This document shows positions 18,504-27,751 of a DNA stretch of 64,000 bases, one piece after another. Location of the stretch: the NCBI GenBank assembly GCA_001725415.1, contig MEGH01000007.1, forward strand, positions 20,515-84,514, read 5' to 3'. Every line of letters begins with the position of its first letter. Position 1 is the stretch's first letter. Made by a program: the position numbers and the translations under genes. The notes below the pieces were generated by a model that saw only the letters and a program-made list of their open reading frames with translations, searched no databases and had not been told where the DNA came from. Source of the DNA: Pseudonocardia sp. SCN 73-27. GTDB lineage: Bacteria > Actinomycetota > Actinomycetes > Mycobacteriales > Pseudonocardiaceae.

Positions 18504-19360
18504 GCGCCCCGACCGGCGGACCCGAGCACGTCGCCGACGTCGCCGTCGCCGGGCTGACGCTGCGCGTGTCGGTGCGCCACGCCGGCGCAGGGTCGCGGCG
18601 CACCCCGCTGCTGCTGGTCAACGGCATCGGTGCGGAACTGGGGCTGCTCGACCCGTTCGTCGCCGCCCTGCCTGCCGCACTGGAGACGGTCCGGTTCGAC
18701 CCCCCGGGCGTCGGCGGCTCCCCCGCGCCCGTGCTGCCCTACCCGCTCGCGGGGCTCGCCACGGTCGTCGACGACCTGCTCGCCCGGCTCGGCCACGGAC
18801 GCGTCGACGTGCTCGGGTTCTCCTGGGGTGGCGCGCTCGCGCAGCAGCTGGCGCTGTCGGCGCGGCACCGGGTCCGGCGTCTCGTGCTGGTGGCGACGGG
18901 AGCCGGCGCGCTGATGGTGCCGGGGCCGCCGTCGGTGCTGGCGCGGATGCTGACGGGCCGGCGCTACCGCGACCCCGACCACGCGCGGGAGGTCGCCGGC
19001 CGCATCTACGGGGGCACGATGCGCACCCGGCCGGAGCAGGCCGCCGACGTCCTGGGCGCCGGACGATCGGCAGGCCCGGGCGACCGCGGCTACCGCTACC
19101 AGCTGCTGGCCGCGGCGAGCTGGACGAGCCTGCCGTTCCTGCCGCTGCTGCGGGTGCCGACGCTCGTCGTCGCCGGCGAGGACGACCCGATCGTGCCGCT
19201 GGTCAACGCGCGCATCCTGCACCGCGGCATCGCCGGGTCACGGCTGCACGTGCACCCGGGCGGGCACCTGGCGCTGCTGACCGAGGCGCACGAGCTGGCA
19301 CCGGTCGTCGACGAGTTCCTGGCCTCGCCCGACCAGGGCGAGACCGGGAACTCGGACTGA
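18500..19360 (+). CDS. Alpha/beta hydrolase, intracellular PHA depolymerase (PhaZ)-like
   Basis: 286 aa from GTG 18500, overlapping the previous stop. Oxyanion segment VNGIGAELGLLDPF, nucleophile elbow GFSWGGAL, acid residue in AGEDDPIVPL and His in HPGGHLAL give a complete triad. The pattern fits the medium-chain-length PhaZ group that degrades PHA granules inside the cell. The coupling to a PHA-synthase-like gene supports a PHA role. Other ester substrates remain possible. Confidence 0.82.
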   Translation: MSAPTGGPEHVADVAVAGLTLRVSVRHAGAGSRRTPLLLVNGIGAELGLLDPFVAALPAALETVRFDPPGVGGSPAPVLPYPLAGLATVVDDLLARLGHGRVDVLGFSWGGALAQQLALSARHRVRRLVLVATGAGALMVPGPPSVLARMLTGRRYRDPDHAREVAGRIYGGTMRTRPEQAADVLGAGRSAGPGDRGYRYQLLAAASWTSLPFLPLLRVPTLVVAGEDDPIVPLVNARILHRGIAGSRLHVHPGGHLALLTEAHELAPVVDEFLASPDQGETGNSD

Positions 19361-19365
19361 TCTGC

Positions 19366-19614
19366 TCAGTCGTCGCCGCCGGGCGGCAGCGACTCGAAGA
19401 TCTTCTTGCAGTCGGGGCACACCGGCGACCCGGGCTTGGGCGACTTGGTGACGGGGAACGTCTCACCGCACAGCGCCACCACGAGGTTGCCCATGACCGC
19501 GCTCTCGGCGATCTTGGCCTTCTTCACGTAGTGGAACATCTTCGGCTCGTCGTTACCCGTGGAGTCGGTGCCCTCCGGGCGGGTGTCGACCTCGGGCAGC
19601 GTCTGGGTGGCCAT
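19366..19614 (-). CDS. DUF3039 protein
   Basis: 82 aa from ATG 19614 (GGAGG just upstream). MFHYVKKAKIAESAVMG and CGETFPVTKSPKPGSPVCPDC are the family marks; the three Cys probably bind zinc. Function unknown; common in actinobacteria. Its start lies only 7 bp from the assigned start of psuG on the other strand. Confidence 0.88.
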   Translation of the reverse strand: MATQTLPEVDTRPEGTDSTGNDEPKMFHYVKKAKIAESAVMGNLVVALCGETFPVTKSPKPGSPVCPDCKKIFESLPPGGDD

Positions 19615-19621
19615 GTCCTCC

Positions 19622-20575
19622 ATGATGCCGCACGTGACCCAGCACGTCGTCCCCCGTTCCCCTCTGGCTCCTGTCGTGTCGGAGGAGGTGGCCGACGCTC
19701 TCGCCGAGGGGCGGGCCGTCGTCGCGCTGGAGAGCACGTTGCTCGCCCACGGGCTGCCGGCGCCGCGCAACCGCGAGACCGCCGACGTGCTGGAACGCGC
19801 GATCCGCGAGCGCGGCGCGGTCCCGGCGACGGTCGCGGTGCTCGACGGCCGGCCCCGGGTCGGTCTCGGCGCCGCCGGGCTGGACCGGGTGTGCGCAGGC
19901 GACCTCGTGAAGCTGTCGGTGCGCGACCTCGGTGCCGCCGCCGGGCTGGGCCGCGACGGTGCCACCACGGTCGCGGCGACGGCATGGCTCGCCGCGGCGG
20001 CGGGCATCGCACTGTTCGCGACGGGTGGGCTCGGCGGGGTGCACCGCGGCGCCCGGGAGTCGTGGGACGTCTCCCCGGACCTCGGGGTGCTGGCCCGCAC
20101 CCCGGTGGCGGTCGTGTGCTCGGGGGTGAAGTCGATCCTCGACGTCGGCGCCACCCTGGAGGTGCTGGAGACGGACTCGGTCGGCGTCCTCGGCTACGGC
20201 ACCGACACCTTCCCCGGCTTCTACCGCCGCGACTCCGGGCATCCCGTGCCGTGGCGCGCCGACACCCCGGTGCAGGTGGCGGCGGTGTGGGCGGCGCACC
20301 GTGCGACCGGGTCGGGGCTCGTCGTCGCCCAGCCCGTCCCGGTGGCCGACGAGCTCGACGAGACGCTGCACGACCGGCTGCTCGCCGAGGGGCTGGCGAT
20401 GGTGGCCGCGCGCGGGATCGTCGGCAAGGACGTGACGCCGGCGCTGCTGGAGTACTTCCACACCGGGAGCGGCGGGGCGAGCCTTGCGGCGAACGTCGCG
20501 CTGGTGACGGCCAACGCCGAGCTGGCCGCCGACGTCGCGGTCGCGCTGGCGGAGGAGGGGGTCAGCCCTCGATGA
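19622..20575 (+). CDS. psuG: Pseudouridine-5'-phosphate glycosidase
   Basis: 317 aa if it begins at ATG 19622; GTG 19634 is also possible and neither has a clear ribosome site, so the start is uncertain. It cleaves pseudouridine 5'-phosphate to uracil and ribose 5-phosphate (reversible) in RNA modification salvage. VVALESTLLAHG, GATTVAATAWLAA, ATGGLGGVHRGA and the catalytic Lys in CSGVKSILD are present. No psuK kinase or transporter is adjacent. The end overlaps the convergent DUF3099 gene by 14 bp. Confidence 0.93.
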   Translation: MMPHVTQHVVPRSPLAPVVSEEVADALAEGRAVVALESTLLAHGLPAPRNRETADVLERAIRERGAVPATVAVLDGRPRVGLGAAGLDRVCAGDLVKLSVRDLGAAAGLGRDGATTVAATAWLAAAAGIALFATGGLGGVHRGARESWDVSPDLGVLARTPVAVVCSGVKSILDVGATLEVLETDSVGVLGYGTDTFPGFYRRDSGHPVPWRADTPVQVAAVWAAHRATGSGLVVAQPVPVADELDETLHDRLLAEGLAMVAARGIVGKDVTPALLEYFHTGSGGASLAANVALVTANAELAADVAVALAEEGVSPR

Positions 20576-20882
20576 CGGGGCGCTCGCCCGGCTCGATGGC
20601 GCGCCGGTCGGCCTGGTACCGGTTGGGGGACTCGGCCTTGCGGGGCAGCCGGTCGTTGGCGACGAGGACGGCCATCCACGGCAGCGGGATCGACAGCACG
20701 AGCAGGCCGACGGCGAGCCACGGGATCTGGTAGCAGGCGGCTGCGGCGATCATGCAGGGGATCCGCATGAGCATCATGACCTTGTAGCGGCGCTTGCGGA
20801 CGGCGAGCTCCTGCTCGTACGACATCGCTGCGTCGGTGATGAGTACCGGCTGGTCCTGGCTGCTCCGCTGCGGCTCGGTCAC
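20562..20882 (-). CDS. DUF3099 membrane protein
   Basis: 106 aa from GTG 20882 with GAGGGAG upstream. A cytosolic N-terminus with SYEQELAVRKRRYKVMMLMR leads into two helices split by a short turn, followed by a conserved VLVANDRLPRK. Function unknown; conserved in actinobacteria. A second, shorter family member lies at 41046-41330. Confidence 0.88.
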   Translation of the reverse strand: MTEPQRSSQDQPVLITDAAMSYEQELAVRKRRYKVMMLMRIPCMIAAAACYQIPWLAVGLLVLSIPLPWMAVLVANDRLPRKAESPNRYQADRRAIEPGERPVIEG

Positions 20883-21061
20883 GACACATCTCCCTCGCTG
20901 TCACCGGGGAAGTTCTCCGGCGACCTGCACCATGGTTGCACCGCGACGGCGTCAACGCGCGTCCGTCCGCAGATACGACCGGGATCTTCGCACGAGCGCA
21001 TGGACGAACCGCCCGGCGGCGCGTGAACCGGACACGCCCCGACGCGGTCCGGGAGGGCGTG

Positions 21062-21478
21062 TCAGCGGGTGACGGCGTCCTGCGGGTCGGCGTGGCCGTG
21101 CGCGTGCAGCTTCACGGGCGCGACCGCCTCCTCGGAGACCACCTCGAGGAGCTTGCGGGCCGTGCCCTCCGCGACGCGGTACCGGACGAGCCGGCCCTCG
21201 CGGTGCGCCGTGACGATGCCGTGGGCCCGCAGGAGCCGCAGGGCGTGGGACACCGCGCTGTCGCTCATGCCGACCGAGACGGCGAGGTCGGACACGCAGA
21301 GGTCGCCCGCGTGGAACAGCGCGAGCAGGATGCTCAGCCGGTTGACCTCGCCCAACGCGTCGAGGACGGTGGCTGCGCGGATGAGCTCGTCGTGGTCGGC
21401 GAGGACTGCTGTCGCGTCACAGACCTGGTCCGGGTCGACGACGCGCAGGCCCTGACGATCGTTCGGGACCTTGTGCAC
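21062..21478 (-). CDS. ArsR-family transcriptional regulator
   Basis: 138 aa from GTG 21478; the ribosome site is weak. Winged helix with VNRLSILLALFHAGDLCVSDLAVSVGMSDSAVSHALRLLR. The classical metal motif CVCD reads CVSD, leaving one Cys, while the C-terminus carries HAHGHADP and there are His/Asp residues near the start. This resembles the nickel/cobalt/zinc-sensing branches more than ArsR itself (inference). No metal transporter is next to it, so the regulated gene is elsewhere or unknown. Confidence 0.87.
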   Translation of the reverse strand: MHKVPNDRQGLRVVDPDQVCDATAVLADHDELIRAATVLDALGEVNRLSILLALFHAGDLCVSDLAVSVGMSDSAVSHALRLLRAHGIVTAHREGRLVRYRVAEGTARKLLEVVSEEAVAPVKLHAHGHADPQDAVTR

Positions 21479-21587
21479 GTCGCCGATGCTAGTCGGTCGA
21501 CTTGAATGTATGCGCACACCTGCGGTGTGGCGCTCGTCCGATTCGGCCACCCCGGACATCGGGGCGCAGGCCGGGCGACCTGGGCGT

Positions 21588-22166
21588 TCAGCCCGTCGCG
21601 GCCTTCTTCGCCGCCTTCGCGGCCTGCTTGTAGTCGCGGACCCTGCCCAGCGACGCGGCGTCGACGACGTCGGCGACCGACTTGTGGACGCCGTCCTCCC
21701 CGTAGCCGCCGGCGGCCTCGCGCCAGCCGTCCGGGGTGACGCCGCGCTGCTTGCCCAGCAGCGCGGTGAAGATCTGTGCCTTCTGGGTGCCGAAGCCGGG
21801 CAGCCCGGACAGCCGGGTGAACAGCTCCTTGCCGGTGGCGGCGTCGGACCAGATGGCGGTGACGTCGCCGTCGTAGCGGTCGACGATCGTCGCCGCGAGC
21901 GACTGCACGCGCTGCGCCATCGACTTCGGGTAGCGGTGCACCGCGGGCGGGCCGGTGAACAGCGCGACGAGTGCATCGGGGTCGTGCTCGGCCAGCTCAC
22001 GGGCGTCGAGCCGGTCGACGCCCAGGCGCTGGGCGACCAGGGCGGGCCCGGCGAACGCGCGCTCCATGGGGAACTGCTGGTCGAGCAGCATCCCGATCAG
22101 CAGCGCGAGCGGGTCGCGGTCGAGCAGCGCGTCGGCGTCGGTGTCCTGGGCCAGGCAGATCGTCAC
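21588..22166 (-). CDS. HhH-GPD-type base-excision repair protein
   Basis: 192 aa from GTG 22166, giving VTICLAQDTDADALL. LLIGMLLDQQFPMERAF and the helix-hairpin-helix LSGLPGFGTQKAQIFTALLG match the short actinobacterial HhH-GPD family. The catalytic Asp position after the HhH is not obvious in this short form, so glycosylase chemistry is assumed, not shown. It diverges from the methyltransferase gene. Confidence 0.88.
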   Translation of the reverse strand: MTICLAQDTDADALLDRDPLALLIGMLLDQQFPMERAFAGPALVAQRLGVDRLDARELAEHDPDALVALFTGPPAVHRYPKSMAQRVQSLAATIVDRYDGDVTAIWSDAATGKELFTRLSGLPGFGTQKAQIFTALLGKQRGVTPDGWREAAGGYGEDGVHKSVADVVDAASLGRVRDYKQAAKAAKKAATG

Positions 22167-22250
22167 ACGGGCGAGCCTAGCGCCGACCCGGCCTGCACCG
22201 ACCCGACCTGCGCCGACCGGCCCGGACGGGAGGGGAGGAAGGATGGGCGG

Positions 22251-23750
22251 GTGCTCCCCGATCTCGTCCCGGCGGCGCCGGGCCTGCGTGCGGCGTTCCT
22301 GACCCACGGCTACACCGTCGACGGTGTGCGTGACCTGCTCGGCAATGCCGCGCACGACGCACTCACCCGTGGCGAGCCGGAGGCCGCGTACCGCGCGAGC
22401 CGTGACGGCGGCGAGCTGGGTGTGGTGCTGCGGCTGCTGCTGCTCGGCGGCACCGAGCCGGACCCGGCGGTGCGGGCCGCGCTGGGCGACCCGGAAGGGC
22501 TGGTCGCGGGTGGGTTGTTGCGCCGTGACGGCGACGGGTTCGCCGCCGCGCTCGACGTCCGTCCCTACGCCGACGACGCCGGGTCCGGCGACCCCGACGA
22601 CGCCTGGTGGGTGGTGTCCGACCTCGACACCCCGGCGGCGCGGCAGGACCGCGACCACGTCACCGGCGTCGGTGGGGCGTCGCTGACGCTGGCGGCGGCC
22701 GCGATCCGGCGCCCGGCGGCGTCGACGCTCGACATGGGCACCGGCTGCGGGGTACAGGCGCTGCACGCCAGCCGGCACTCGGGCCACGTCGTCGGCACCG
22801 ACCTGGCGCCACGGGCGCTGGCGATGGCCGCGGCGACGCTCGCCCTGTCCGGAGTGCGCGCCGAGCTGCTCGCGGGGCCGTGGCTCGAGCCGGTGGCGGG
22901 CAGGCGGTTCTCCCACGTCGTGTCCAACCCGCCGTTCGTGCCGGGCCCGGCGCGGGTCGACTACGTCTACCGCGACTCCGGTGCCGACGGCGACGACGCC
23001 CTGGCCGCGCTGCTGGCCGACCTGCCGTCGGTGCTGGAGCCGGGCGGGGTGGCGCAGCTGCTGGGGTCGTGGCTGCACGTGCGCGGCGAGGACTGGCCCG
23101 ACCGCGTCCGGAGCTGGCTGCCGCCGGGGTGCGACGCCTGGATCCTGCAGCGGGAGGCGGTGGACCCGGCGATGCACGTCGGCACCTGGCAGCGCGACGC
23201 CGGGCTCGACCTGACCTCGCCCGCCGCCCGCGCACAGGCCGGCGAATGGCTCGACTGGGCCGAGCAGCGCGACGTCGAGGGCATCGGTTTCGGGCACCTG
23301 CTGCTGCGGCGCACCGACGCCGAGCCGACCGTGGTCGTCGAGGACCTCGTCGGTGAGGCGGGCGGTCCGCTCGGGCCGGAGGCCGACGGCTGGCTCGACC
23401 GCATCGACTGGCTGCGGGCCCACGTCCGCGACGAGGCACTGCTCGGCGCGACACTACGACTCAGCCCGGCCGCGACGCTGGAGCGCTACGCGGTGCCGGG
23501 TGCCGAGGGCTGGGAGGACGCCGGGGCGGCGGTCAGCCGTCGCGACGGGCCACCGTGGCGTCACGAGGTCGACGAGCCCGCCGCCGCGCTGCTCGCGGGC
23601 TGCCGCGGTGAGCTGCCGCTCGACGAGCTGCTGTACCTGCTGTCCTACGCCCACGACCGCCCGTACGAGGCGTTGGTCGACGCCACCCTGCCGGCGGTGC
23701 GCGAGCTGGTGCGTCACGGCCTGCTGCTGCCGGTCGGGACGCAGACGTGA
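22251..23750 (+). CDS. SAM-dependent methyltransferase with NPPF motif and extra terminal domains
   Basis: 499 aa from GTG 22251 with GGAGGAAGG upstream. An N-terminal domain of about 150 residues precedes the methyltransferase core: [11 protein letters not shown] (SAM loop), GTDLAPRAL, and SNPPFVPGP, the NPPF/Y motif of enzymes that modify amide or ring nitrogens (PrmC, RlmG, RsmC). A further 200-residue C-terminal domain is specific to actinobacterial members (I believe DUF7059 and DUF7782 name these flanks). Substrate unknown, probably rRNA or protein. Its stop overlaps the dtd start. Confidence 0.85.
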   Translation: MLPDLVPAAPGLRAAFLTHGYTVDGVRDLLGNAAHDALTRGEPEAAYRASRDGGELGVVLRLLLLGGTEPDPAVRAALGDPEGLVAGGLLRRDGDGFAAALDVRPYADDAGSGDPDDAWWVVSDLDTPAARQDRDHVTGVGGASLTLAAAAIRRPAASTLDMGTGCGVQALHASRHSGHVVGTDLAPRALAMAAATLALSGVRAELLAGPWLEPVAGRRFSHVVSNPPFVPGPARVDYVYRDSGADGDDALAALLADLPSVLEPGGVAQLLGSWLHVRGEDWPDRVRSWLPPGCDAWILQREAVDPAMHVGTWQRDAGLDLTSPAARAQAGEWLDWAEQRDVEGIGFGHLLLRRTDAEPTVVVEDLVGEAGGPLGPEADGWLDRIDWLRAHVRDEALLGATLRLSPAATLERYAVPGAEGWEDAGAAVSRRDGPPWRHEVDEPAAALLAGCRGELPLDELLYLLSYAHDRPYEALVDATLPAVRELVRHGLLLPVGTQT

Positions 23751-24169
23751 AGGCCGTCGCCGCGCGCGTGACCCGGGCGGCGGTGCGTGTCGAGGGTGGG
23801 ACGGTCGGCGAGATCGGCGCCGGCCTGCTGGTGCTGCTCGGGGTGCACCACGACGACACCACCGAGCACGCCGCGACCATGGCCCGCAAGCTGCACGAGC
23901 TGCGGATCCTGCGTGACGAGCAGTCGTGCGCGACGACGGGGGCGCCGCTGCTCGTCGTCAGCCAGTTCACGCTCTACGGCGACACCCGCAAGGGCCGCCG
24001 CCCGTCGTGGCAGGCCGCGGCCCGCCCGGACCTCGCCGCGCCGCTGGTGGAAGCCGTCGTCGCGCAGCTGCGGGGGCGTGGCGCGACCGTCGAGACCGGG
24101 GTGTTCCGGGCGCCGATGGAGGTCGAGTCGGTCAACGACGGCCCGTTCACGGTGCTGGTGGAGGTCTAA
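23747..24169 (+). CDS. dtd: D-aminoacyl-tRNA deacylase
   Basis: 140 aa from GTG 23747, overlapping the methyltransferase stop. It removes D-amino acids mischarged on t[20 protein letters not shown] carries the catalytic SQFT motif and NDGPFTV is the C-terminal cross-subunit motif; both are intact and length is normal. Its end overlaps the end of the convergent XRE gene by 4 bp. Confidence 0.96.
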   Translation: MKAVAARVTRAAVRVEGGTVGEIGAGLLVLLGVHHDDTTEHAATMARKLHELRILRDEQSCATTGAPLLVVSQFTLYGDTRKGRRPSWQAAARPDLAAPLVEAVVAQLRGRGATVETGVFRAPMEVESVNDGPFTVLVEV

Positions 24170-24573
24170 CGGGCGGGGGCCGCGCCCTCGACGAAGCTGC
24201 GCAGCACCCCGAGCAGGGCGGCCTTCTGGTCGTCGGTGAGCCGGGGGTCGGCGCGGATGGCGTCCTCGGTGCCGGCCACGGCTGGTTCCGGCTCCGGTGC
24301 CGGGTCCGCAGGCTCGGCCGTCGACCACCCGGCCTGGGACAGCAGCTGCTCGGTGGACAGCTGCAACGCGTCGGCGATCGAGCGCAGCACCTTGAGCGAC
24401 GGCTGGTGCAGGCCGCGCTCGACCTGAGACAGGTAGGCGTTGGAGACGCTGGTCAGCGACGCCATCTCCCGCAGCGACAGGTTCGCGAGCTGGCGCTGGG
24501 CACGGATGAAGTCGCCGAGCGCGTTGACCTGCTCGGTCCACGGCCCGCTTTCCGTTCGCTCGCCTGCGCTCAT
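24166..24573 (-). CDS. XRE-family helix-turn-helix regulator
   Basis: 135 aa from ATG 24573 with GGGAGAG upstream. HTH_3 domain at about 20-75: [36 protein letters not shown] Pro/Glu/Ala-rich linker and a small helical C-terminus ([16 protein letters not shown]) follow. It lies 52 bp downstream of phaC on the same strand, so it is a plausible regulator of PHA genes. Its homologues near phaC in other actinobacteria may support this, but that cannot be checked here. Confidence 0.88.
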   Translation of the reverse strand: MSAGERTESGPWTEQVNALGDFIRAQRQLANLSLREMASLTSVSNAYLSQVERGLHQPSLKVLRSIADALQLSTEQLLSQAGWSTAEPADPAPEPEPAVAGTEDAIRADPRLTDDQKAALLGVLRSFVEGAAPAR

Positions 24574-24625
24574 CACTCTCCCGGTGTCGCGCCCCATTGT
24601 CCCTGATCGTCGTCCCCGGCCGCCG

Positions 24626-26329
24626 TCACGCCTCGCGGACGTACCGCCCCGGGGCGTCGTCGAGCGGCGGATGGTCGGCGCTGCCCATCGGGGGCGGCGG
24701 GCGCATCGGGCCGGCCCGCTCCCTCGCCCACGCCGCCCAGTCCACCCACCAGCTGCCCTGCCGCTGTGGGGTCGCGGCGCGCCAGGCGTCGGGGTCGGCC
24801 GGCACGGGCCCGGTGCCGACGCGGTGGCCCGCACGCGGCGACGGCGGGTTCACCACGCCCGCGATGTGACCCGACGTCGTCAGCACGAAACGGACGTCGC
24901 CGCCCAGCAGCCGGGCCCCGGCGTGGACCGAACGCCACGGCGCGATGTGGTCTGCCTCGGCGGCGACGACGTAGGTGTCGTGGCGGACCGCGCCGAGGTC
25001 GAGCCGCTCTCCGGCGAGCTCCATCCGGCCGGTGGCCAGCCGGTTCTCGACGTAGAGGCCGGTGAGGTACTCCATCTGCATCGCCGCGGGCATGCGGGTG
25101 GAGTCGGCGTTCCAGACGAGCAGGTCGAACACCGGCGGCTGCCTGCCCAGCCACCAGCCCTCGACGACGTAGCGCCACACCAGGTCGTCGGGGCGCAGCG
25201 CGTCGAAGGTGGCACGCATGGCCGAGCCGGGCAGGTAGCCGGGGCCCCGCATGCGGCGTTCGAGACGTTCGACGGAGCGGGCGTCGGTGAAGACGCCGAG
25301 CGGGCCGGGGTCGCGGTAGTCGAGCATGGTGTTGAGCAGGGTGAGGGTGCCGATGCGGCGGTCGCCGCGGGCGGCGAGCCAGGCCGCCGCGGCGGTGGCG
25401 AGGGTGCCGCCCAGGCAGAGGGCGGCGACGTCGGCGCGCGACTCCCCTGTGATGTCCTCGACGACGTCGAGCGCGGCGAGCAGGCCGGAGTCGAGGTAGT
25501 CGGCCATGGTGAGGTCGCGGTGCTCGGGCCCGGGGTTGCGGTAGCTCAGCGCGAAGACGGTGCGCCCGTGCTCGACGGCCCACTGCGCGAAGCTGCGCCC
25601 CGGCGCGAGGTCCATGACGTAGTACTTGTTGATCCACGGCGGCGACAGCAGCAGGGGCGTGCGGTGCACCGTGCCGGTCGTCGGCGCGTACTGGACGAGC
25701 TCGACGAGGTCGTTGCGGTACACCACTTTCCCGGGGGTGGCGGCGACGTCGCGGCCGACGACGAGCGCGTCGCGCGGCACCTGCAGCGGTGCCCCGCCGT
25801 TGGTGGCGACGTCGCGGGCGAGGTTGCGCAGCCCCCGCATCAGACTGCGCCCGCCGGTGCGGCGCGCGGTGGCGGGGACCTCGGGGTTCGTGAGGGGCCA
25901 GTTGGCCGGGTCGGTCGCGGCGACGACCTGGTCGACGACGAACGCGAGCTTGCGGGTGGCGACCGGCCCCAGCTCGGCGCTGCCGGCGACGGCCCGGGCC
26001 CACTCGGCCAGCAGCGCGTGCTCGCGACGGCACAGCGCGAACCAGGCGTTGGTGTCCCACGCGGGATGGGAGTGACGGCGGTCGGACAGTGCGGGCGCCT
26101 CGTCCGCCTCCGGGGCGACGCCGGTGGCCGCGGCCAGGGCGTGCAGGCTCCCGGTCGCGAGCCGTGCCGTCGCCGCGGCCGCCGCAGCGGGGTCGGCCGC
26201 GACCGAGCGCGCGGCCTCGGCGAGCGTGCCGACGACGTCGACGGGGTCGAGCCGGGCGACGAGCCACGACGGGGAGAGCACGTCGCGCAACTTCCCCACC
26301 CGCGCCCCCGATGCTTCCCCGGCCACCAC
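24626..26329 (-). CDS. phaC: Poly(3-hydroxyalkanoate) synthase, class I type
   Basis: 567 aa from GTG 26329 (GTG 26326 is the next codon; no clear ribosome site). It polymerises hydroxyacyl-CoA at the granule surface. [17 protein letters not shown] is the PhaC_N entry; [21 protein letters not shown] is split here over the conserved region; the box ALCLGGTL holds nucleophile Cys305, with Asp409 in WNADSTRMP and His488 in [11 protein letters not shown]. Triad and length are normal. Divergent from the sigma factor gene. Granule proteins (phasins) are not seen nearby. Confidence 0.93.
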   Translation of the reverse strand: MVAGEASGARVGKLRDVLSPSWLVARLDPVDVVGTLAEAARSVAADPAAAAAATARLATGSLHALAAATGVAPEADEAPALSDRRHSHPAWDTNAWFALCRREHALLAEWARAVAGSAELGPVATRKLAFVVDQVVAATDPANWPLTNPEVPATARRTGGRSLMRGLRNLARDVATNGGAPLQVPRDALVVGRDVAATPGKVVYRNDLVELVQYAPTTGTVHRTPLLLSPPWINKYYVMDLAPGRSFAQWAVEHGRTVFALSYRNPGPEHRDLTMADYLDSGLLAALDVVEDITGESRADVAALCLGGTLATAAAAWLAARGDRRIGTLTLLNTMLDYRDPGPLGVFTDARSVERLERRMRGPGYLPGSAMRATFDALRPDDLVWRYVVEGWWLGRQPPVFDLLVWNADSTRMPAAMQMEYLTGLYVENRLATGRMELAGERLDLGAVRHDTYVVAAEADHIAPWRSVHAGARLLGGDVRFVLTTSGHIAGVVNPPSPRAGHRVGTGPVPADPDAWRAATPQRQGSWWVDWAAWARERAGPMRPPPPMGSADHPPLDDAPGRYVREA

Positions 26330-26398
26330 GGGAGGTTTCCGGACGTTCCCAGAGTGACGAGACGCACGTTGTCACCCGCACGGCGGATGCGCCGGGCC

Positions 26399-26427
26399 GG
26401 GAACGATTGTCCACGACCTTGCGTTGG
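26399..26427 (+). promoter_or_regulatory. ECF sigma (SigH/SigR/SigE-type) promoter upstream of the sigma gene
   Basis: GGAAC at 26400-26404, 18 bases, then GTT at 26423-26425 (GGGAACG ... GCGTTGG). This matches the stress ECF consensus GGAAY-N18-GTT. It lies about 70 bp upstream of the sigma factor start, as for sigB of mycobacteria. Confidence 0.7.
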
Positions 26428-26494
26428 AACGGTCAGAAGCCGGGGCGGCAGACGCCACAGCGTACCCCCCGGCAGCGCAGGGAGGGATTCCACG

Positions 26495-27541
26495 ATGACC
26501 GCAGCCACCGCCCGTAAGCCGAAGGCAGTTCCGTCGCAGCGTACCGCTCCCGAGCGGGAGGTGTGGGACACCGAGCCGACCGTGGCCACTCCGAGTGTCG
26601 ACGAGCTCGACGCGCAGAGCCCCGCGGCCGACCTCGTCCGCGTCTACCTCAACGGGATCGGCAAGACCGCGCTGCTCACGGCGGCCCAGGAGGTCGACCT
26701 CGCCAAGCGCATCGAGGCCGGCGTCTTCGCCCGTCACGTGCTCGACACCGCCGCCGCCGAGGGCCGCGAGCTCGACCCCGACTACGCGCGCGACCTGCGG
26801 GCCGTGGGCCGCGACGGCGCCCGCGCCCGCAACCACCTCCTCGAGGCCAACCTGCGCCTCGTGGTGAGCCTGGCCAAGCGCTACACCGGCCGCGGCATGC
26901 CGCTGCTCGACCTGATCCAGGAGGGCAACCTCGGCCTGATCCGGGCCGTGGAGAAGTTCGACTACGCCAAGGGCTTCAAGTTCTCGACCTACGCGACGTG
27001 GTGGATCCGCCAGGCCATCACCCGCGGCATGGCCGACCAGGCCCGCACGATCCGGCTCCCCGTGCACCTCGTGGAGCAGGTCAACAAGCTGGCGCGGATC
27101 AAGCGCGACATGCACCAGCGGCTGGGTCGGGAGGCCACGCACGCCGAGCTGGCCGAGGAGTCGGGCCTGCCCGAGGAGAAGATCGCCGACCTCCTCGACC
27201 ACGCCCGCGACCCGGTGAGCCTCGACATGCCGGTCGGTGCCGAGGAGGAGGCCCCGCTCGGGGACTTCATCGAGGACGCCGAGGCCGCCGACGCCGAGAA
27301 CACCGTGATCTCGCACCTGCTCCACGACGATCTGCGTCGCGTGCTCGCGACGCTCGACGAGCGGGAGCAGAACGTGATCCGGATGCGCTACGGCCTCGAC
27401 GACGGGCAGCCGCGCACGCTCGACCAGATCGGCCGCCGGTTCGGCCTGTCGCGCGAGCGGGTCCGGCAGATCGAGCGCGAGGTCATGGGCAAGCTGCGGG
27501 TCGGTGAGCGCGCCGACCGGTTGCGCGCCTACGCGAGCTGA
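26495..27541 (+). CDS. sigB: Primary-like sigma-70 factor (SigB / HrdB-related, group 2)
   Basis: 348 aa from ATG 26495 behind GGGAGGG. Region 1.2 ([21 protein letters not shown]), region 2 ([49 protein letters not shown] in overlapping pieces, then [12 protein letters not shown]), region 3, and region 4 ([28 protein letters not shown]) are complete. It lacks the long acidic region 1.1 of the principal sigma and its length matches mycobacterial SigB (about 320 aa). The ECF-type promoter suggests a general-stress role, placing it in a SigH/SigE cascade (inference). Confidence 0.93.
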   Translation: MTAATARKPKAVPSQRTAPEREVWDTEPTVATPSVDELDAQSPAADLVRVYLNGIGKTALLTAAQEVDLAKRIEAGVFARHVLDTAAAEGRELDPDYARDLRAVGRDGARARNHLLEANLRLVVSLAKRYTGRGMPLLDLIQEGNLGLIRAVEKFDYAKGFKFSTYATWWIRQAITRGMADQARTIRLPVHLVEQVNKLARIKRDMHQRLGREATHAELAEESGLPEEKIADLLDHARDPVSLDMPVGAEEEAPLGDFIEDAEAADAENTVISHLLHDDLRRVLATLDEREQNVIRMRYGLDDGQPRTLDQIGRRFGLSRERVRQIEREVMGKLRVGERADRLRAYAS

Positions 27542-27589
27542 CCGCTCGTACCTGCGGCGCGACCCCGAGGACCTCTCGAGACGAGGCCG

Positions 27590-27621
27590 CGGTCGGCGAC
27601 CGGGACACCGGTCGCCGACCG
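27590..27621. terminator. Hairpin after the sigma factor gene
   Basis: GGTCGGCGACCG pairs with CGGTCGCCGACC across a 6-nt loop, about 50 bp past the sigma stop. It probably ends that transcript. No other feature is seen in 27622-27751. Confidence 0.75.
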
Positions 27622-27751
27622 TCGGGTCGCCGCCGCCCACCGGGCTCCCCACGAGTGACGGGCGACGACTTCCGGCGTCTTTGTACCGTGCGGCGTCCGG
27701 CCACCGGTGGGCGACAGGCACCCCGTTCGAGTGACGGAGGGTAACCGGGAG

